DNA from: Sinisalibacter lacisalsi
GTDB lineage: Bacteria > Pseudomonadota > Alphaproteobacteria > Rhodobacterales > Rhodobacteraceae
NCBI RefSeq assembly: GCF_014640115.1
Contig: NZ_BMGI01000004.1
Span: 166,941-230,940 of the forward strand
DNA length: 64,000 bases
Reading direction: 5' to 3'
A program made the position numbers and the translations under genes. Positions 50,434-58,960 of this stretch are shown here, piece by piece; the stretch's first letter is position 1, and the number at the start of each line of letters is the position of its first letter. A model generated the notes under the pieces. That model was not told the DNA's origin. It worked only from the letters and a program-made list of their open reading frames with translations, and made no database searches.

Positions 50434-51066
50434 ATGAATTTTCATGAAATCCGCTTTCCGCCCAACCTCAGTTTCGGCTCCGTCGGGGGCCCCGAGCGGC
50501 GCACCGAGGTGGTGACGCTCGCCAATGGTTACGAGGAGCGCAACACGCCCTGGGCGCATTCGCGCCGCCGCTACGACGCCGGCGTGAGCATGCGTTCGCT
50601 CGACGATCTTGAGACGCTGATCTCCTTCTTCGAGGCCCGGCGGGGCCAGCTCTATGGCTTTCGCTGGAAGGACTGGGCCGATTTCAAATCCTGCCAGCCG
50701 TCGAAGGAGGTCGATTATCGCGACCAGCTGATCGCCATGGGCGATGGCGAGACCACGGCGTTTCAACTCGTGAAAACCTACCGCTCGGGCGAGTCCAGCT
50801 ATGACCGCCCGGTCCACAAGCCGGTGGCGGGCAGCGTCAGGCTCGGGCTGCACGGCGACGCGCTGGTGGAGACGGTGCATTACCAGGTCGACACCGCGAC
50901 CGGGATCGTCACCTTCGCCAGCCCGCCGGCCGCGGGCGCGGAGGTGACCGCGGGGTTCGAGTTCGACGTGCCGGTGCGTTTCGCCACCGACCGGATCGAA
51001 ACCTCGGTGGCCTCGTTCAAGGCGGGCGACGTGCCCAGCGTGCCGGTGGTGGAGGTGCGGGTCTGA
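50434..51066 (+). CDS. GTA distal tail protein (g12, DUF2460)
   Basis: A 210-residue DUF2460 protein: FHEIRFPPNLSFGSVGGPER, then RRGQLYGFRWKDWADFKSCQ and the DUF2460 hallmark GIVTFASPPAAGAEVTAGFE. In RcGTA this is the distal tail ring. ATG 50434 follows GAAGGGTAAACCG. It overlaps g13 by one base. Confidence 0.92.
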   Translation: MNFHEIRFPPNLSFGSVGGPERRTEVVTLANGYEERNTPWAHSRRRYDAGVSMRSLDDLETLISFFEARRGQLYGFRWKDWADFKSCQPSKEVDYRDQLIAMGDGETTAFQLVKTYRSGESSYDRPVHKPVAGSVRLGLHGDALVETVHYQVDTATGIVTFASPPAAGAEVTAGFEFDVPVRFATDRIETSVASFKAGDVPSVPVVEVRV

Positions 51067-51953
51067 TGGCGTTGGCGCAGGATTTCGAGGCGCATCTGGC
51101 CGGCGGCGTGACCACGCTGGCGCGCTGCTGGGCGCTGACCCGGCGCGACGGGCGGGTGCTGGGCTTCACCGATCACGACCGGGATGTGGTTTTCGGCGGG
51201 ATCACCTTCCGGGCCGATACCGGGCTGAGCGCGCGGGCCTTGCAGCAGACCACCGGGCTTTCGATCGACAATTCCGAGGCGCTGGGGGCGCTGTCCGACG
51301 CGGCGGTGACGGAGGCAGATATCCGTGCCGGGCGCTACGACGGCGCCGAGGTGCGGGCCTGGCTGGTGAACTGGGCCGCGCCGGAGCAGCGCCACCTGAT
51401 GTTTCGCGGCCAGCTTGGCGAGATCACGCGTGGCGGCGGGGCGTTTCGGGCCGAGCTCGTGGGGCTTTCGGAGGCGCTCAACCGGGCGCAGGGGCGGGTT
51501 TACCAGGTGCCCTGCGCGGCGGTTCTGGGCGATGCGGGTTGCAAGGTCGATCTTGCCGATCCGGCCTTTTCCGCAGCCGGGGTGGTGCTGGCCGGCGAGG
51601 CGCAGAGACGCTTGCGGATCGCGGGCTTTGAGGCCTTCGCGGACGGATGGTTTGCGAGCGGGCGGCTGGTGGTGCTGAGCGGGGCCGCCAAGGGCCTTGT
51701 CGCGACGATCAAGGCCGACCGGCTGGCCGACGGCCTGCGCAATATCGAGCTGTGGCAAGGGCTGCGCGCCGAAATCGCGACGGGCGACAAGGTGCGGCTG
51801 GAGGCGGGCTGCGACAAGCGCCCGGAGACCTGCAAGGACAAGTTCGCCAACTTCCTGAACTACCGGGGCTTTCCCGATATTCCCGGCGAGGACCAGGCGA
51901 TCAACATCCGGGTGCGTGACGGGGCGGCCACCTCCCTGGGGCGCGGCAAATGA
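51066..51953 (+). CDS. GTA tail hub protein (g13, DUF2163)
   Basis: A 295-residue DUF2163 protein. FEAHLAGGVTTLARCWALTR starts the domain; RVLGFTDHDRDVVFGGITFR follows. Four cysteines in the C-terminal half (VPCAAVLGDAGCK and EAGCDKRPETCKDKFAN) are placed as in lambda gpL-like hub proteins, which hold an iron-sulfur cluster; RcGTA g13 is reported to have one too. The end motif FPDIPGEDQAIN is conserved in the family. It overlaps g14 by 4 bp. Confidence 0.92.
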   Translation: MALAQDFEAHLAGGVTTLARCWALTRRDGRVLGFTDHDRDVVFGGITFRADTGLSARALQQTTGLSIDNSEALGALSDAAVTEADIRAGRYDGAEVRAWLVNWAAPEQRHLMFRGQLGEITRGGGAFRAELVGLSEALNRAQGRVYQVPCAAVLGDAGCKVDLADPAFSAAGVVLAGEAQRRLRIAGFEAFADGWFASGRLVVLSGAAKGLVATIKADRLADGLRNIELWQGLRAEIATGDKVRLEAGCDKRPETCKDKFANFLNYRGFPDIPGEDQAINIRVRDGAATSLGRGK

Positions 51954-52402
51954 GCGAGCCAGCGGGGCAGGGTGCGCGGATCGTGGCCGCCGCGCGCGGC
52001 TGGATCGGCACGCCTTACGTGCACCAGGCCTCCTGCAAGGGGGCGGGGGCGGATTGCCTCGGGCTGGTGCGCGGGGTCTGGCGCGAGGTGATCGGCGGTG
52101 AGCCGGTCGAGGTGCCGCCCTACACGCCGGACTGGGCCGAGGCGCGCGGCGAGGAAACCTTGCTTGACGGTGCCGCGGCGCTGCTGCGCCCGGTCGGGCC
52201 GGAGGCCGCGCGGCCGGGCGACCTGATCGTCTTTCGCATGCGCCGGAGCGCCGTGGCCAAGCACCTCGGCCTGCTCGCCGAGATGGGCGCGGCGCCCAGC
52301 TTCATCCATGCCTATTCGGGGCACGCGGTGCTCGAAAGCCCGCTCACGCCGCCTTGGGCGCGCCGCATCGCGGCGTATTTTCGTTTTCCTGAAAGGGGTT
52401 AG
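51950..52402 (+). CDS. GTA NlpC/P60 cell-wall peptidase (g14)
   Basis: A 150-residue NlpC/P60-family hydrolase. The catalytic Cys is in GAGADCLGLVRGVWRE (about residue 29), and His candidates are in AVAKHLGLLAEMG and SFIHAYSGHAVLESP. In RcGTA it is the tail peptidoglycan peptidase used during DNA delivery. The context between hub and megatron matches. ATG 51950 overlaps the g13 stop. Confidence 0.93.
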   Translation: MSEPAGQGARIVAAARGWIGTPYVHQASCKGAGADCLGLVRGVWREVIGGEPVEVPPYTPDWAEARGEETLLDGAAALLRPVGPEAARPGDLIVFRMRRSAVAKHLGLLAEMGAAPSFIHAYSGHAVLESPLTPPWARRIAAYFRFPERG

Positions 52403-52404
52403 AC

Positions 52405-55400
52405 ATGGCGACGATTGTTCTGTCGGCGGTGGGCGCGGCGGTTGGCGCGTCGGTGGGCGGTGGCGTCCTAGGCTTGAGCTCGCTGGTGATCGGGCGGGCT
52501 GCCGGCGCCATCGCCGGCTCGCTCATCGACCAGGCGATCATGGGCGGCGGTTCGGAGGCAGTCGAGACCGGCAAGGTCGACCGCTTCCGGCTGACCGGTG
52601 TATCCGAGGGCGCGGCGGTGCGGCGCGTGTATGGCGCCATGCGGGTCGGCGGGCAGGTGATCTGGACATCGCCGTTGCGCGAGCACGTGGTCGCGACAGA
52701 GGAAGGCGCCGGCGGCGCTGGCAAGGGCGGGACCCTCGGCGGTGGAGGTGCGGCGTCGGGCGATGCTGAATACCGCTACACGATGAGCCTCGCGATCGCG
52801 CTGTGCGAGGGCGAGATCACGCGCGTTGGCCGGGTCTGGGCCGACGGCGAGGAAGTGGCGGCCGAGGATCTGGGCCTCCGGGTTTATCCCGGCACCGAGA
52901 CCCAGGCCCCCGATCCGAAGATCGAGGCGGTGGAGGGTGCGGGTAACGCGCCGGGCTATCGCGGCACCGCTTACGTGGTGATCGAGGATCTCGACGTGAC
53001 CGCCTTCGGCAACCGGGTGCCGGTGTTCAATTTCGAGGTGTTTCGCCCCGAGGGGCCGGAGCAGGCGCCGGAGATCGCGCGCGGCACCCGGGCGGTGGCG
53101 ATCATTCCGGGCACCGGCGAATACGCGCTGGCCACCAGCCGGGTGCACTACGGCGACAGGCCCGGCGAAAAGCGCCCGGCCAACGAGAACACGCCGCTGG
53201 GCAAGACCGACTTCGCCGCCTCGCTCGACATGCTCACGGGCGAATTGCCCAACCTCGAAGCCGCCTCGCTGGTGGTGAGCTGGTTCGGCAACGATCTGCG
53301 CTGCGGCCAATGCGAGGTGGCGCCGAAGGTGGAGAAGCACGTCGAGGATGGCCACGAGATGCCTTGGCGGGTGGCGGGGATCGGCCGGACGGCGGCGGGG
53401 CTGGTGCCGGTCGAGGGCGATCGCCCGGTCTATGGCGGCACGCCCACGGATCAATCGGTGATCGAGGCGATCACGGCGCTGAAGGCGGCGGGCAAGGCGG
53501 TGACCTTCTACCCCTTCATCCTGATGACGCAATTGGCCGGCAACGGGCTGGTCGATCCCTGGACCGGGGCCGATGACCAGCCGATCCTGCCGTGGCGCGG
53601 TCGGATCACGCTCTCGGCGGCGCCCGGCCGCGATGGTTCGCCCGATGGCAGCGCGGCGGCGGCAACGCAGGTGGAGGCCTTTTTCGGCTCGGCCCAGCCC
53701 GGTGACTTTTCCATTCAGGACGGGCAGGTCGACTACAATGGGCCGAATGAGTGGTCGTATCGCCGCTTCATCCTGCACTATGCCCACCTGTGCAAGGCCG
53801 CGGGCGGGGTCGAGGCCTTCCTGATCGGCTCCGAGATGCGCGGGCTGACGCAGATCCGGGGGGCGGGCGGGAGCTTTCCGGCTGTTGACCGGCTGGTGCA
53901 GCTGGCCGCCGACGTGCGCGCGGTTCTCGGGCCGGATGTGAAGATTTCCTATGCCGCCGACTGGTCGGAGTATTTCGGCTATCAGCCGCAGGACGGCTCG
54001 GGCGATCTGCTCTTCCACCTCGACACGCTCTGGGCCGACGACAACATCGACTTCATCGGCATCGACAATTACATGCCGCTCTCCGATTGGCGCGATGGTG
54101 CCGACCATGCCGATGCGCATTGGGGTTCGATCTACAACCTCGACTACCTCAAGGCCAATATCCTCGGCGGCGAAGGCTATGACTGGTATTACCACGCCCC
54201 CGAGGCCGAGGCGATCCAGCGCCGCACGCCGATCGCCGACGGGGCGCATGACGAGCCATGGGTCTGGCGTTACAAGGATTTGCCGAACTGGTGGCGCAAT
54301 GCTCACCACGAGCGCATCGGCGGGGTGCGGCAGGCCCTGCCGACCGACTGGGTGCCCGGCTCGAAGCCGATCTGGTTCACCGAGATCGGTTGCGCCGCGA
54401 TCGACAAGGGCACCAACCAGCCTAACAAGTTCCTCGACCCGAAAAGCTCGGAATCCAGCCTGCCGAAATATTCCAACGGCCAGCGCGACGATTTCATCCA
54501 GATGCAATACCTGCGAGCGATGGCCGAGTTCTGGGCCGACCCGGTGAACAACCCGACCGATCCCGAGAGCGGCGTGCGGATGCTCGACATGAGCCGCGCC
54601 CATGTCTGGGCATGGGACGCGCGGCCGTTTCCGTGGTTTCCCCGGCGGCGCGGACTCTGGTCGGATGGCGGCAACTACGCGCGCGGCCACTGGCTGAACG
54701 GGCGCGCCACGAACCGCTCGCTGGCCTCGGTGGTCGGGGAAATCTGCACCGGGTCCGGCGTGGCGCCGGTCGACACGTCGCGTCTCTACGGGCTGGTGCG
54801 CGGCTACGTGGTGGACGCGGTCACCGGGGCGCGCAACGCGCTGCAACCGCTGATGCTGGCCTATGGTTTCGAGGCCGCCGAGCGCGAAGGCGAACTGCAG
54901 TTCTTCTCGCGCACCGGCCTTGCCGACCGGGTGATCGACCCCGACAAGCTCGCGCTGAGCGACGAGATCGAGGGCGCGGTGGACTACATCCGTGCGCCCG
55001 AGGCCGAGGTGGCCGGGCGGGTTCGGCTGAACTTCGTCGAGGCCGGGCGCGACTATGGCCTGCGCGCGGCGGAGGCGATCCACCCCGAGGAGCCGACGCT
55101 GGCCGTCTCGACCAGCGAGGTGCCGCTGGTTCTGACCACGGGCGAGGGCCGGGCGATCACCGAGCGCTGGCTCAGCGAGGCGCGCATCGCGCGCGATGGC
55201 GCGCGCTTTGCCCTGCCGCCGTCGGGCATGGGCAATATGGCGGGCGACGTTGTCGAGCTCGACCTGCCGGAAGGCGCGGGGAACTACCGCCTCGACCATG
55301 TCGAACAGGGCGAGGTGACGCTGGTGCAGGCGGTGCGGGTGGAGCCGAGCGTGTTCGAGCCGGTCGAGGCGCTCGACCTCGACGCCGATATGCCGGCTTT

Positions 55401-56343
55401 CACGCCGCCGGTGCCGGTGTTGCCGCTGTTCCTCGATCTGCCCCTGCTGAGCGGCGACGAGGTGCCCCATGCACCACACCTTGCGGTGACGGCGCTGCCC
55501 TGGCCCGGGCCGGTTGCGGTCTACCGCGCCGCGCAGGACGATGGATACGGGTTCGTCACCACCCTTGGCGCCCCGGCCCGCGTGGGGGTGACCGAAACGG
55601 TGCTCGCCCGCGCCCGCCCCGGGGTGATCGACCGCGGCCCCGCGCTGCGGGTGCGGATGACCTCCGGCGATCTCGCCTCGGCCTCGCTGGAGCGTGTTCT
55701 GAACGGCGCCAACGCGGCGGTGATCGGTGACGGGACGCCGGGCAACTGGGAGGTGTTCCAGTTCACCACCGCGGTTCTCGTCGAGGAGGGGCTTTGGGAA
55801 ATCAGCGGGCGGCTGCGCGGGCAGGGGGGAACAGACGCGCTGATGCCCGAGGCATGGCCGGCCGGGTCTTTCGTGGTGATGCTTGATGGCGCGGTGGCGC
55901 AATTGCCGCTGACGCTGGCCCAACGCGGGCTGGCGCGGCACTACCGCATTGGCCCGGCCACGCGCAGCTACGACGACGCAACCTATGTGCACGAGGTTCA
56001 TGCCTTCGAAGGGGTTGGCCTGCGCCCCTACGCGCCGGTGCACCTGGAGGCGCGCTGGCAGGGCGGCGACCTGATGTTGGGCTGGGTGCGCCGCACCCGG
56101 ATCGACGGCGACAGCTGGCTTGCCGAAGAGGTGCCGCTGGGCGAGCAGCAGGAGCGTTACCGGGTGCGGGTGATGGCGGGGCTCACCGTGTTGCGCGAGG
56201 AAACCGTGAGCGCAACCCAATGGAGTTACGGCGCCGCGATGCAGGCGGCCGATGGCGCGGGGGCCAGCTTCGCCGTGGAGGTGGCGCAGGTTTCCGAGAT
56301 CTGGGGCGCGGGGCCGTTCCGCCGCGTCGAGGTGGCGGCCTGA
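52405..56343 (+). CDS. GTA megatron baseplate/host-recognition protein (g15)
   Basis: A 1312-residue protein matching RcGTA g15 in size and place. The N-terminus is membrane-like (LSAVGAAVGASVGGGVLGLS, then VIGRAAGAIAGSLIDQAIMG), resembling tail proteins that enter membranes. A TIM-barrel glycoside-hydrolase-like domain spans about residues 430-740 (FLIGSEMRGLTQIRGAGGSF; DNIDFIGIDNYMPLSDWRDG; KPIWFTEIGCAAIDKGTNQP). A phage-tail beta domain and the Rcc01698-like C-terminal region follow. In GTA particles it forms the tail tip that penetrates the envelope. No frameshift is seen over its full length. Confidence 0.95.
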   Translation: MATIVLSAVGAAVGASVGGGVLGLSSLVIGRAAGAIAGSLIDQAIMGGGSEAVETGKVDRFRLTGVSEGAAVRRVYGAMRVGGQVIWTSPLREHVVATEEGAGGAGKGGTLGGGGAASGDAEYRYTMSLAIALCEGEITRVGRVWADGEEVAAEDLGLRVYPGTETQAPDPKIEAVEGAGNAPGYRGTAYVVIEDLDVTAFGNRVPVFNFEVFRPEGPEQAPEIARGTRAVAIIPGTGEYALATSRVHYGDRPGEKRPANENTPLGKTDFAASLDMLTGELPNLEAASLVVSWFGNDLRCGQCEVAPKVEKHVEDGHEMPWRVAGIGRTAAGLVPVEGDRPVYGGTPTDQSVIEAITALKAAGKAVTFYPFILMTQLAGNGLVDPWTGADDQPILPWRGRITLSAAPGRDGSPDGSAAAATQVEAFFGSAQPGDFSIQDGQVDYNGPNEWSYRRFILHYAHLCKAAGGVEAFLIGSEMRGLTQIRGAGGSFPAVDRLVQLAADVRAVLGPDVKISYAADWSEYFGYQPQDGSGDLLFHLDTLWADDNIDFIGIDNYMPLSDWRDGADHADAHWGSIYNLDYLKANILGGEGYDWYYHAPEAEAIQRRTPIADGAHDEPWVWRYKDLPNWWRNAHHERIGGVRQALPTDWVPGSKPIWFTEIGCAAIDKGTNQPNKFLDPKSSESSLPKYSNGQRDDFIQMQYLRAMAEFWADPVNNPTDPESGVRMLDMSRAHVWAWDARPFPWFPRRRGLWSDGGNYARGHWLNGRATNRSLASVVGEICTGSGVAPVDTSRLYGLVRGYVVDAVTGARNALQPLMLAYGFEAAEREGELQFFSRTGLADRVIDPDKLALSDEIEGAVDYIRAPEAEVAGRVRLNFVEAGRDYGLRAAEAIHPEEPTLAVSTSEVPLVLTTGEGRAITERWLSEARIARDGARFALPPSGMGNMAGDVVELDLPEGAGNYRLDHVEQGEVTLVQAVRVEPSVFEPVEALDLDADMPAFTPPVPVLPLFLDLPLLSGDEVPHAPHLAVTALPWPGPVAVYRAAQDDGYGFVTTLGAPARVGVTETVLARARPGVIDRGPALRVRMTSGDLASASLERVLNGANAAVIGDGTPGNWEVFQFTTAVLVEEGLWEISGRLRGQGGTDALMPEAWPAGSFVVMLDGAVAQLPLTLAQRGLARHYRIGPATRSYDDATYVHEVHAFEGVGLRPYAPVHLEARWQGGDLMLGWVRRTRIDGDSWLAEEVPLGEQQERYRVRVMAGLTVLREETVSATQWSYGAAMQAADGAGASFAVEVAQVSEIWGAGPFRRVEVAA

Positions 56344-56344
56344 G

Positions 56345-56629
56345 ATGCGGCGGGTGCTGCATGGCGATGTGAGCGCGGCGGCGCGGGTTCTGCTCGCCGC
56401 CCCGGTGGCGGACCGCGCCGCGCTCGTCGCCCGCATGCTGCGCGAGGCCGAGGCGGCGGACCGTTATCGCCTCGCCACCGGGCGGGCGCATCCGCTTTGG
56501 GGCAGCGGCAGCCTGATGTCGGCGGCGCTGGCGCGGCCGCGGGCGCATGAGCCCTATCTCGACGAGCCCGATTATGCGGCGTGCATGGCGATGGTGTTCG
56601 AGGCGCTCGTGGCCCGGGCCGGCGCCTGA
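56345..56629 (+). CDS. Small protein at the end of the GTA operon
   Basis: A 94-residue Ala/Arg-rich helical protein starting one base after the g15 stop: RRVLHGDVSAAARVLLAAPV, then RMLREAEAADRYRLATGRAH, then a tail with Y-x-D-E-P-D-Y. I do not recognise a characterised family. The tight spacing says it is translated with g15, so it may be an accessory to GTA maturation or a host gene captured in the transcript. There is no convincing terminator before the convergent zinc-finger gene. Confidence 0.7.
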   Translation: MRRVLHGDVSAAARVLLAAPVADRAALVARMLREAEAADRYRLATGRAHPLWGSGSLMSAALARPRAHEPYLDEPDYAACMAMVFEALVARAGA

Positions 56630-56695
56630 GAGCCGGTCGATGGCCGGTGAAGGCCCCGCCGCTGCCGGCCTGCGCCGTAGCCTCGGGCGACCCCG

Positions 56696-57034
56696 TCAGC
56701 CGCGGGCGCAGGAAATGCAGGTTGGCATCGTCGGGTCGAGATCGAGGCGTTTTGGCGCGATTTCTTCGCCGCAATCGGTGCAATACCCGAATTCATCCTC
56801 GTCCATCCGGGCGAGCGCGGCCATGATCCGGCTGCGCCGGGCCGCGCGCCGGGCCTGCGTCGCCTTCGCCATCGCCTGGCCCTGCAGGGCATCCATCCGG
56901 CTCAGCCGCCCGACCGATTGCTGATCGAGTTCCACCGTCTTTCTGCCTTCCGCACCAAGGGCTTCTCCGGCCTCGATCTCGGCCAGTTCGGCCTCCAGCC
57001 GGGTGCGGTAACGGGCGAGGGAAATGGCTTCCAT
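56696..57034 (-). CDS. DksA/TraR-type C4 zinc-finger protein
   Basis: A 112-residue protein. The N-terminal 75 residues are a helical hairpin (RYRTRLEAELAEIEAGEALG; MDALQGQAMAKATQARRAAR), and the C-terminus has a four-cysteine zinc finger (YCTDCGEEIAPKRL and PTCISCARG). This is the TraR/DksA arrangement; such proteins enter the secondary channel of RNA polymerase. It is shorter than E. coli DksA and its coiled-coil tip has D-E-D (RMDEDEFGYC) next to the finger. It is divergent from cysE. Confidence 0.88.
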   Translation of the reverse strand: MEAISLARYRTRLEAELAEIEAGEALGAEGRKTVELDQQSVGRLSRMDALQGQAMAKATQARRAARRSRIMAALARMDEDEFGYCTDCGEEIAPKRLDLDPTMPTCISCARG

Positions 57035-57115
57035 GGCATCGTCTCACGGCTTTGCGTTTGGAATTCCGAGTCTATCTGTCATACATGGGGGTGGCAACGA
57101 GACAGGAGGCCCGCC

Positions 57116-57925
57116 ATGGCCAAGACGCGCACGAAACCCGTTCTTGTCGATCCGGTATGGGATCGGATCTCCGCAGAAGCGGAGGCGGCGGTGTCTCGCG
57201 AGCCGCTCATGGGCGGGCTGATCCATTCCTGCGTGCTGCATCACGCGACGCTTGAAAAGGCGCTGTCATACCGGATTTCGGCCAAGCTTTCGTCGAACGA
57301 GATGTCGATGCTGGTGCTGCGCGAAGTGGCCGACGAGGCCTATACCGCCGATCCCGGCCTCGCCGAGGCGGCGCGCGCCGATCTCATGGCGGTGCTCGAC
57401 CGTGACCCGGCCACGCACCGGCTGCTCCAGCCGATCCTCTACTTCAAGGGTTTCCAGGCCATGCAGGCCTACCGCGTGTCACACTGGCTCTGGCAGGACG
57501 GGCGCCGGGATCTGTCCTATTTCCTGCAGATGCGTGCGAGCGAGGTCTATGGCATCGACATTCACCCCGGCGCACGGATCGGCCGGGGGATCATGATCGA
57601 CCACGCCCATTCGATCGTCATCGGCGAAACCGCCGTTGTCGGCGATAACGTCTCCATGCTGCACTCGGTCACCCTCGGTGGCACCGGCAAGGAGGACGGC
57701 GACCGGCACCCGAAGATCGGCGACGACGTGCTGATCGGGGCCGGGGCCAAGGTGCTTGGCAATATCTCGGTGGGATGCTGCTCGCGCATCGCGGCCGGCT
57801 CGGTGGTGCTCGAAGACGTGCCGCCCGCCACCACCGTCGCCGGCGTGCCGGCCAGGGTCGTGGGCAGCGCGGGTTGCGAACACCCCGCCTCGGAAATGCG
57901 CCAGACCCTCGACGGCGGCTGCTGA
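57116..57925 (+). CDS. cysE: Serine O-acetyltransferase
   Basis: A 269-residue CysE that makes O-acetylserine for cysteine synthesis. The N-terminal helical domain (VWDRISAEAEAAVSREPLMG) is followed by left-handed beta-helix hexapeptide repeats (GIDIHPGARIGRGIMIDHAH, then GETAVVGDNVSMLHSVTLGG) and the C-terminal loop VAGVPARVVG. Catalytic residues in IMIDHAHS and the C-terminal tail for cysteine feedback (SEMRQTLDGGC) are present. ATG 57116 is behind GACAGGAGGCCCGCC. Confidence 0.95.
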   Translation: MAKTRTKPVLVDPVWDRISAEAEAAVSREPLMGGLIHSCVLHHATLEKALSYRISAKLSSNEMSMLVLREVADEAYTADPGLAEAARADLMAVLDRDPATHRLLQPILYFKGFQAMQAYRVSHWLWQDGRRDLSYFLQMRASEVYGIDIHPGARIGRGIMIDHAHSIVIGETAVVGDNVSMLHSVTLGGTGKEDGDRHPKIGDDVLIGAGAKVLGNISVGCCSRIAAGSVVLEDVPPATTVAGVPARVVGSAGCEHPASEMRQTLDGGC

Positions 57926-58025
57926 CCCCCGCTATCGGCCATTCTCCGCCCATCGGCTCACGGCCGCGTGACATCCCGGGCAAACTCGCCCAAGGTCGCC
58001 GGCATTGGCAGTTTGGGAGTGCGTC

Positions 58026-58097
58026 ATGCTTCGTATGTGGATCGCCACCGTGGCCGGGTTCTCGGCCCTCTTCGTGATGGCGATAGTGGTCGTCTGA
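58026..58097 (+). CDS. Possible 23-residue membrane micropeptide
   Basis: ATG 58026 is preceded at 6 nt by GGGAG and opens 23 codons ending TGA. The peptide (MLRMWIATVAGFSALFVMAI plus VVV) is one short transmembrane helix with a basic N-terminus. A 16-position stem-loop with a GAGA loop follows at 58111-58146. It lies in the 57926-58321 gap, which otherwise holds no gene. The good ribosome binding site and following hairpin favour a real microprotein; it is too short to prove. Confidence 0.45.
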   Translation: MLRMWIATVAGFSALFVMAIVVV

Positions 58098-58110
58098 CCG
58101 CGCATCATTC

Positions 58111-58146
58111 GTCCTGCCGGGGGCCGGAGACGGCCTCCGACGGGAC
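58111..58146 (+). terminator. Stem-loop downstream of the micropeptide frame
   Basis: GTCCTGCCGGGGGCCG (58111-58126) pairs with CGGCCTCCGACGGGAC (58131-58146), with one mismatch and two G-U pairs, closed by a GAGA tetraloop. No T-run follows. Confidence 0.55.
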
Positions 58147-58171
58147 CAACGGCCCAACCGCCGCCCGGCAT

Positions 58172-58184
58172 CCCCCCCCCCCCC
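58172..58184. repeat. Homopolymeric tract of 13 C
   Basis: Thirteen consecutive C lie just before a TTGACT (58189-58194) that could be a -35, 138 nt ahead of the heme-protein gene. Tracts this long slip easily during replication. Confidence 0.85.
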
Positions 58185-58321
58185 ATCGTTGACTTAGAAA
58201 ACATCTGGCGAAAGATCGCTTGCGCAATAAAATTACGCATTGCCCTCTTCGCGGTGTCATGAAGCCGTGGCAATCTCTCCTTACGCGAATGCGATTCGGC
58301 GATAACAAGATGGAGAGATTC

Positions 58322-58906
58322 ATGAAGGTAATGACTTTGCGCGCGGCGATGTGCAGCGCCGCGCTTGCGCTGGCGGCCCCGGCGATGGCCTCGGACGCGG
58401 ATGTCGAGGCGTTGAAGGCGGAAGCCGCCGGGCTGATGAAGGAGTTCGGCGATACCCTGCGCGGCGAACTGGTGGCGGCGATGCAGGCCGGTGGGCCGGT
58501 CAACGCGATCTCGGTCTGCAACGAGGAAGCCCCGGTGATTGCCGCCTCGATCTCCGATGCCTCGGGCTGGGACGTGGGCCGGTCGAGCCATCGCCTGCGC
58601 AACCCGCTGAACGCCCCCGACGCTTTCACCGCCGCCGCAATCGACGATTTCGTTGCGCGCGAAGCGGCCGGGGAGGCGGTCGACAGCCTCGTCAGCGCCG
58701 GAATCGTGGAGGAAGACGGCGAGCGGGTGTTTCACATGGTCAAGGCGATCCCGACGGGCGAGCCCTGCGTGGCCTGCCACGGCGGCGACAACGTGAAGGA
58801 GGAGGTCGTGGCCGCCCTCGCCGAGATGTATCCCGAAGACACCGCGCGCGGGTTCTCGCCGGGGCAGATGCGCGGCGTGTTCACGCTCTCGAAGGTTCTC
58901 GACTGA
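58322..58906 (+). CDS. DUF3365-like periplasmic c-type heme protein
   Basis: A 194-residue protein with a signal peptide (residues 1-21, AALALAAPAMA|S). The mature part has one c-heme site CVACHGG (about residue 159) in a Tll0287-like/DUF3365 domain: AMQAGGPVNAISVCNEEAPV, then HRLRNPLNAPDAFTAAAIDD and the final GFSPGQMRGVFTLSKVLD. Domains of this kind sense redox state or gas, or carry electrons. Here it stands alone without a kinase or methyl-accepting module. ATG 58322 is behind ATGGAGAGATTC. It ends at a shared bidirectional terminator. Confidence 0.82.
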   Translation: MKVMTLRAAMCSAALALAAPAMASDADVEALKAEAAGLMKEFGDTLRGELVAAMQAGGPVNAISVCNEEAPVIAASISDASGWDVGRSSHRLRNPLNAPDAFTAAAIDDFVAREAAGEAVDSLVSAGIVEEDGERVFHMVKAIPTGEPCVACHGGDNVKEEVVAALAEMYPEDTARGFSPGQMRGVFTLSKVLD

Positions 58907-58907
58907 C

Positions 58908-58943
58908 AAAAAAAGCCCCGGCCGCGAGGCCGGGGCTCGTTTT
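58908..58943. terminator. Bidirectional intrinsic terminator between the heme gene and pdhC
   Basis: AGCCCCGGCC (58914-58923) and GGCCGGGGCT (58928-58937) with a GCGA loop are flanked by seven A on the left and CGTTTT on the right. It ends the + strand heme gene and, with a 7-T tract, the - strand pdh operon. Confidence 0.93.
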
Positions 58944-58960
58944 CCTTCGCGGCGCCCGGG

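Noticed and set aside
52468-56436. Long - strand open frame (about 1322 codons) opposite GTA g15
   Set aside because: Same reason: codon-position bias of the + strand gene removes stops on the other strand. The translation has no recognisable domain.
42451-56629. Interpretation as an intact prophage
   Set aside because: No integrase, repressor, replication or lysis genes and no att-like repeats flank the cluster. Gene order and sizes match GTA, including the short tape measure and small g1.
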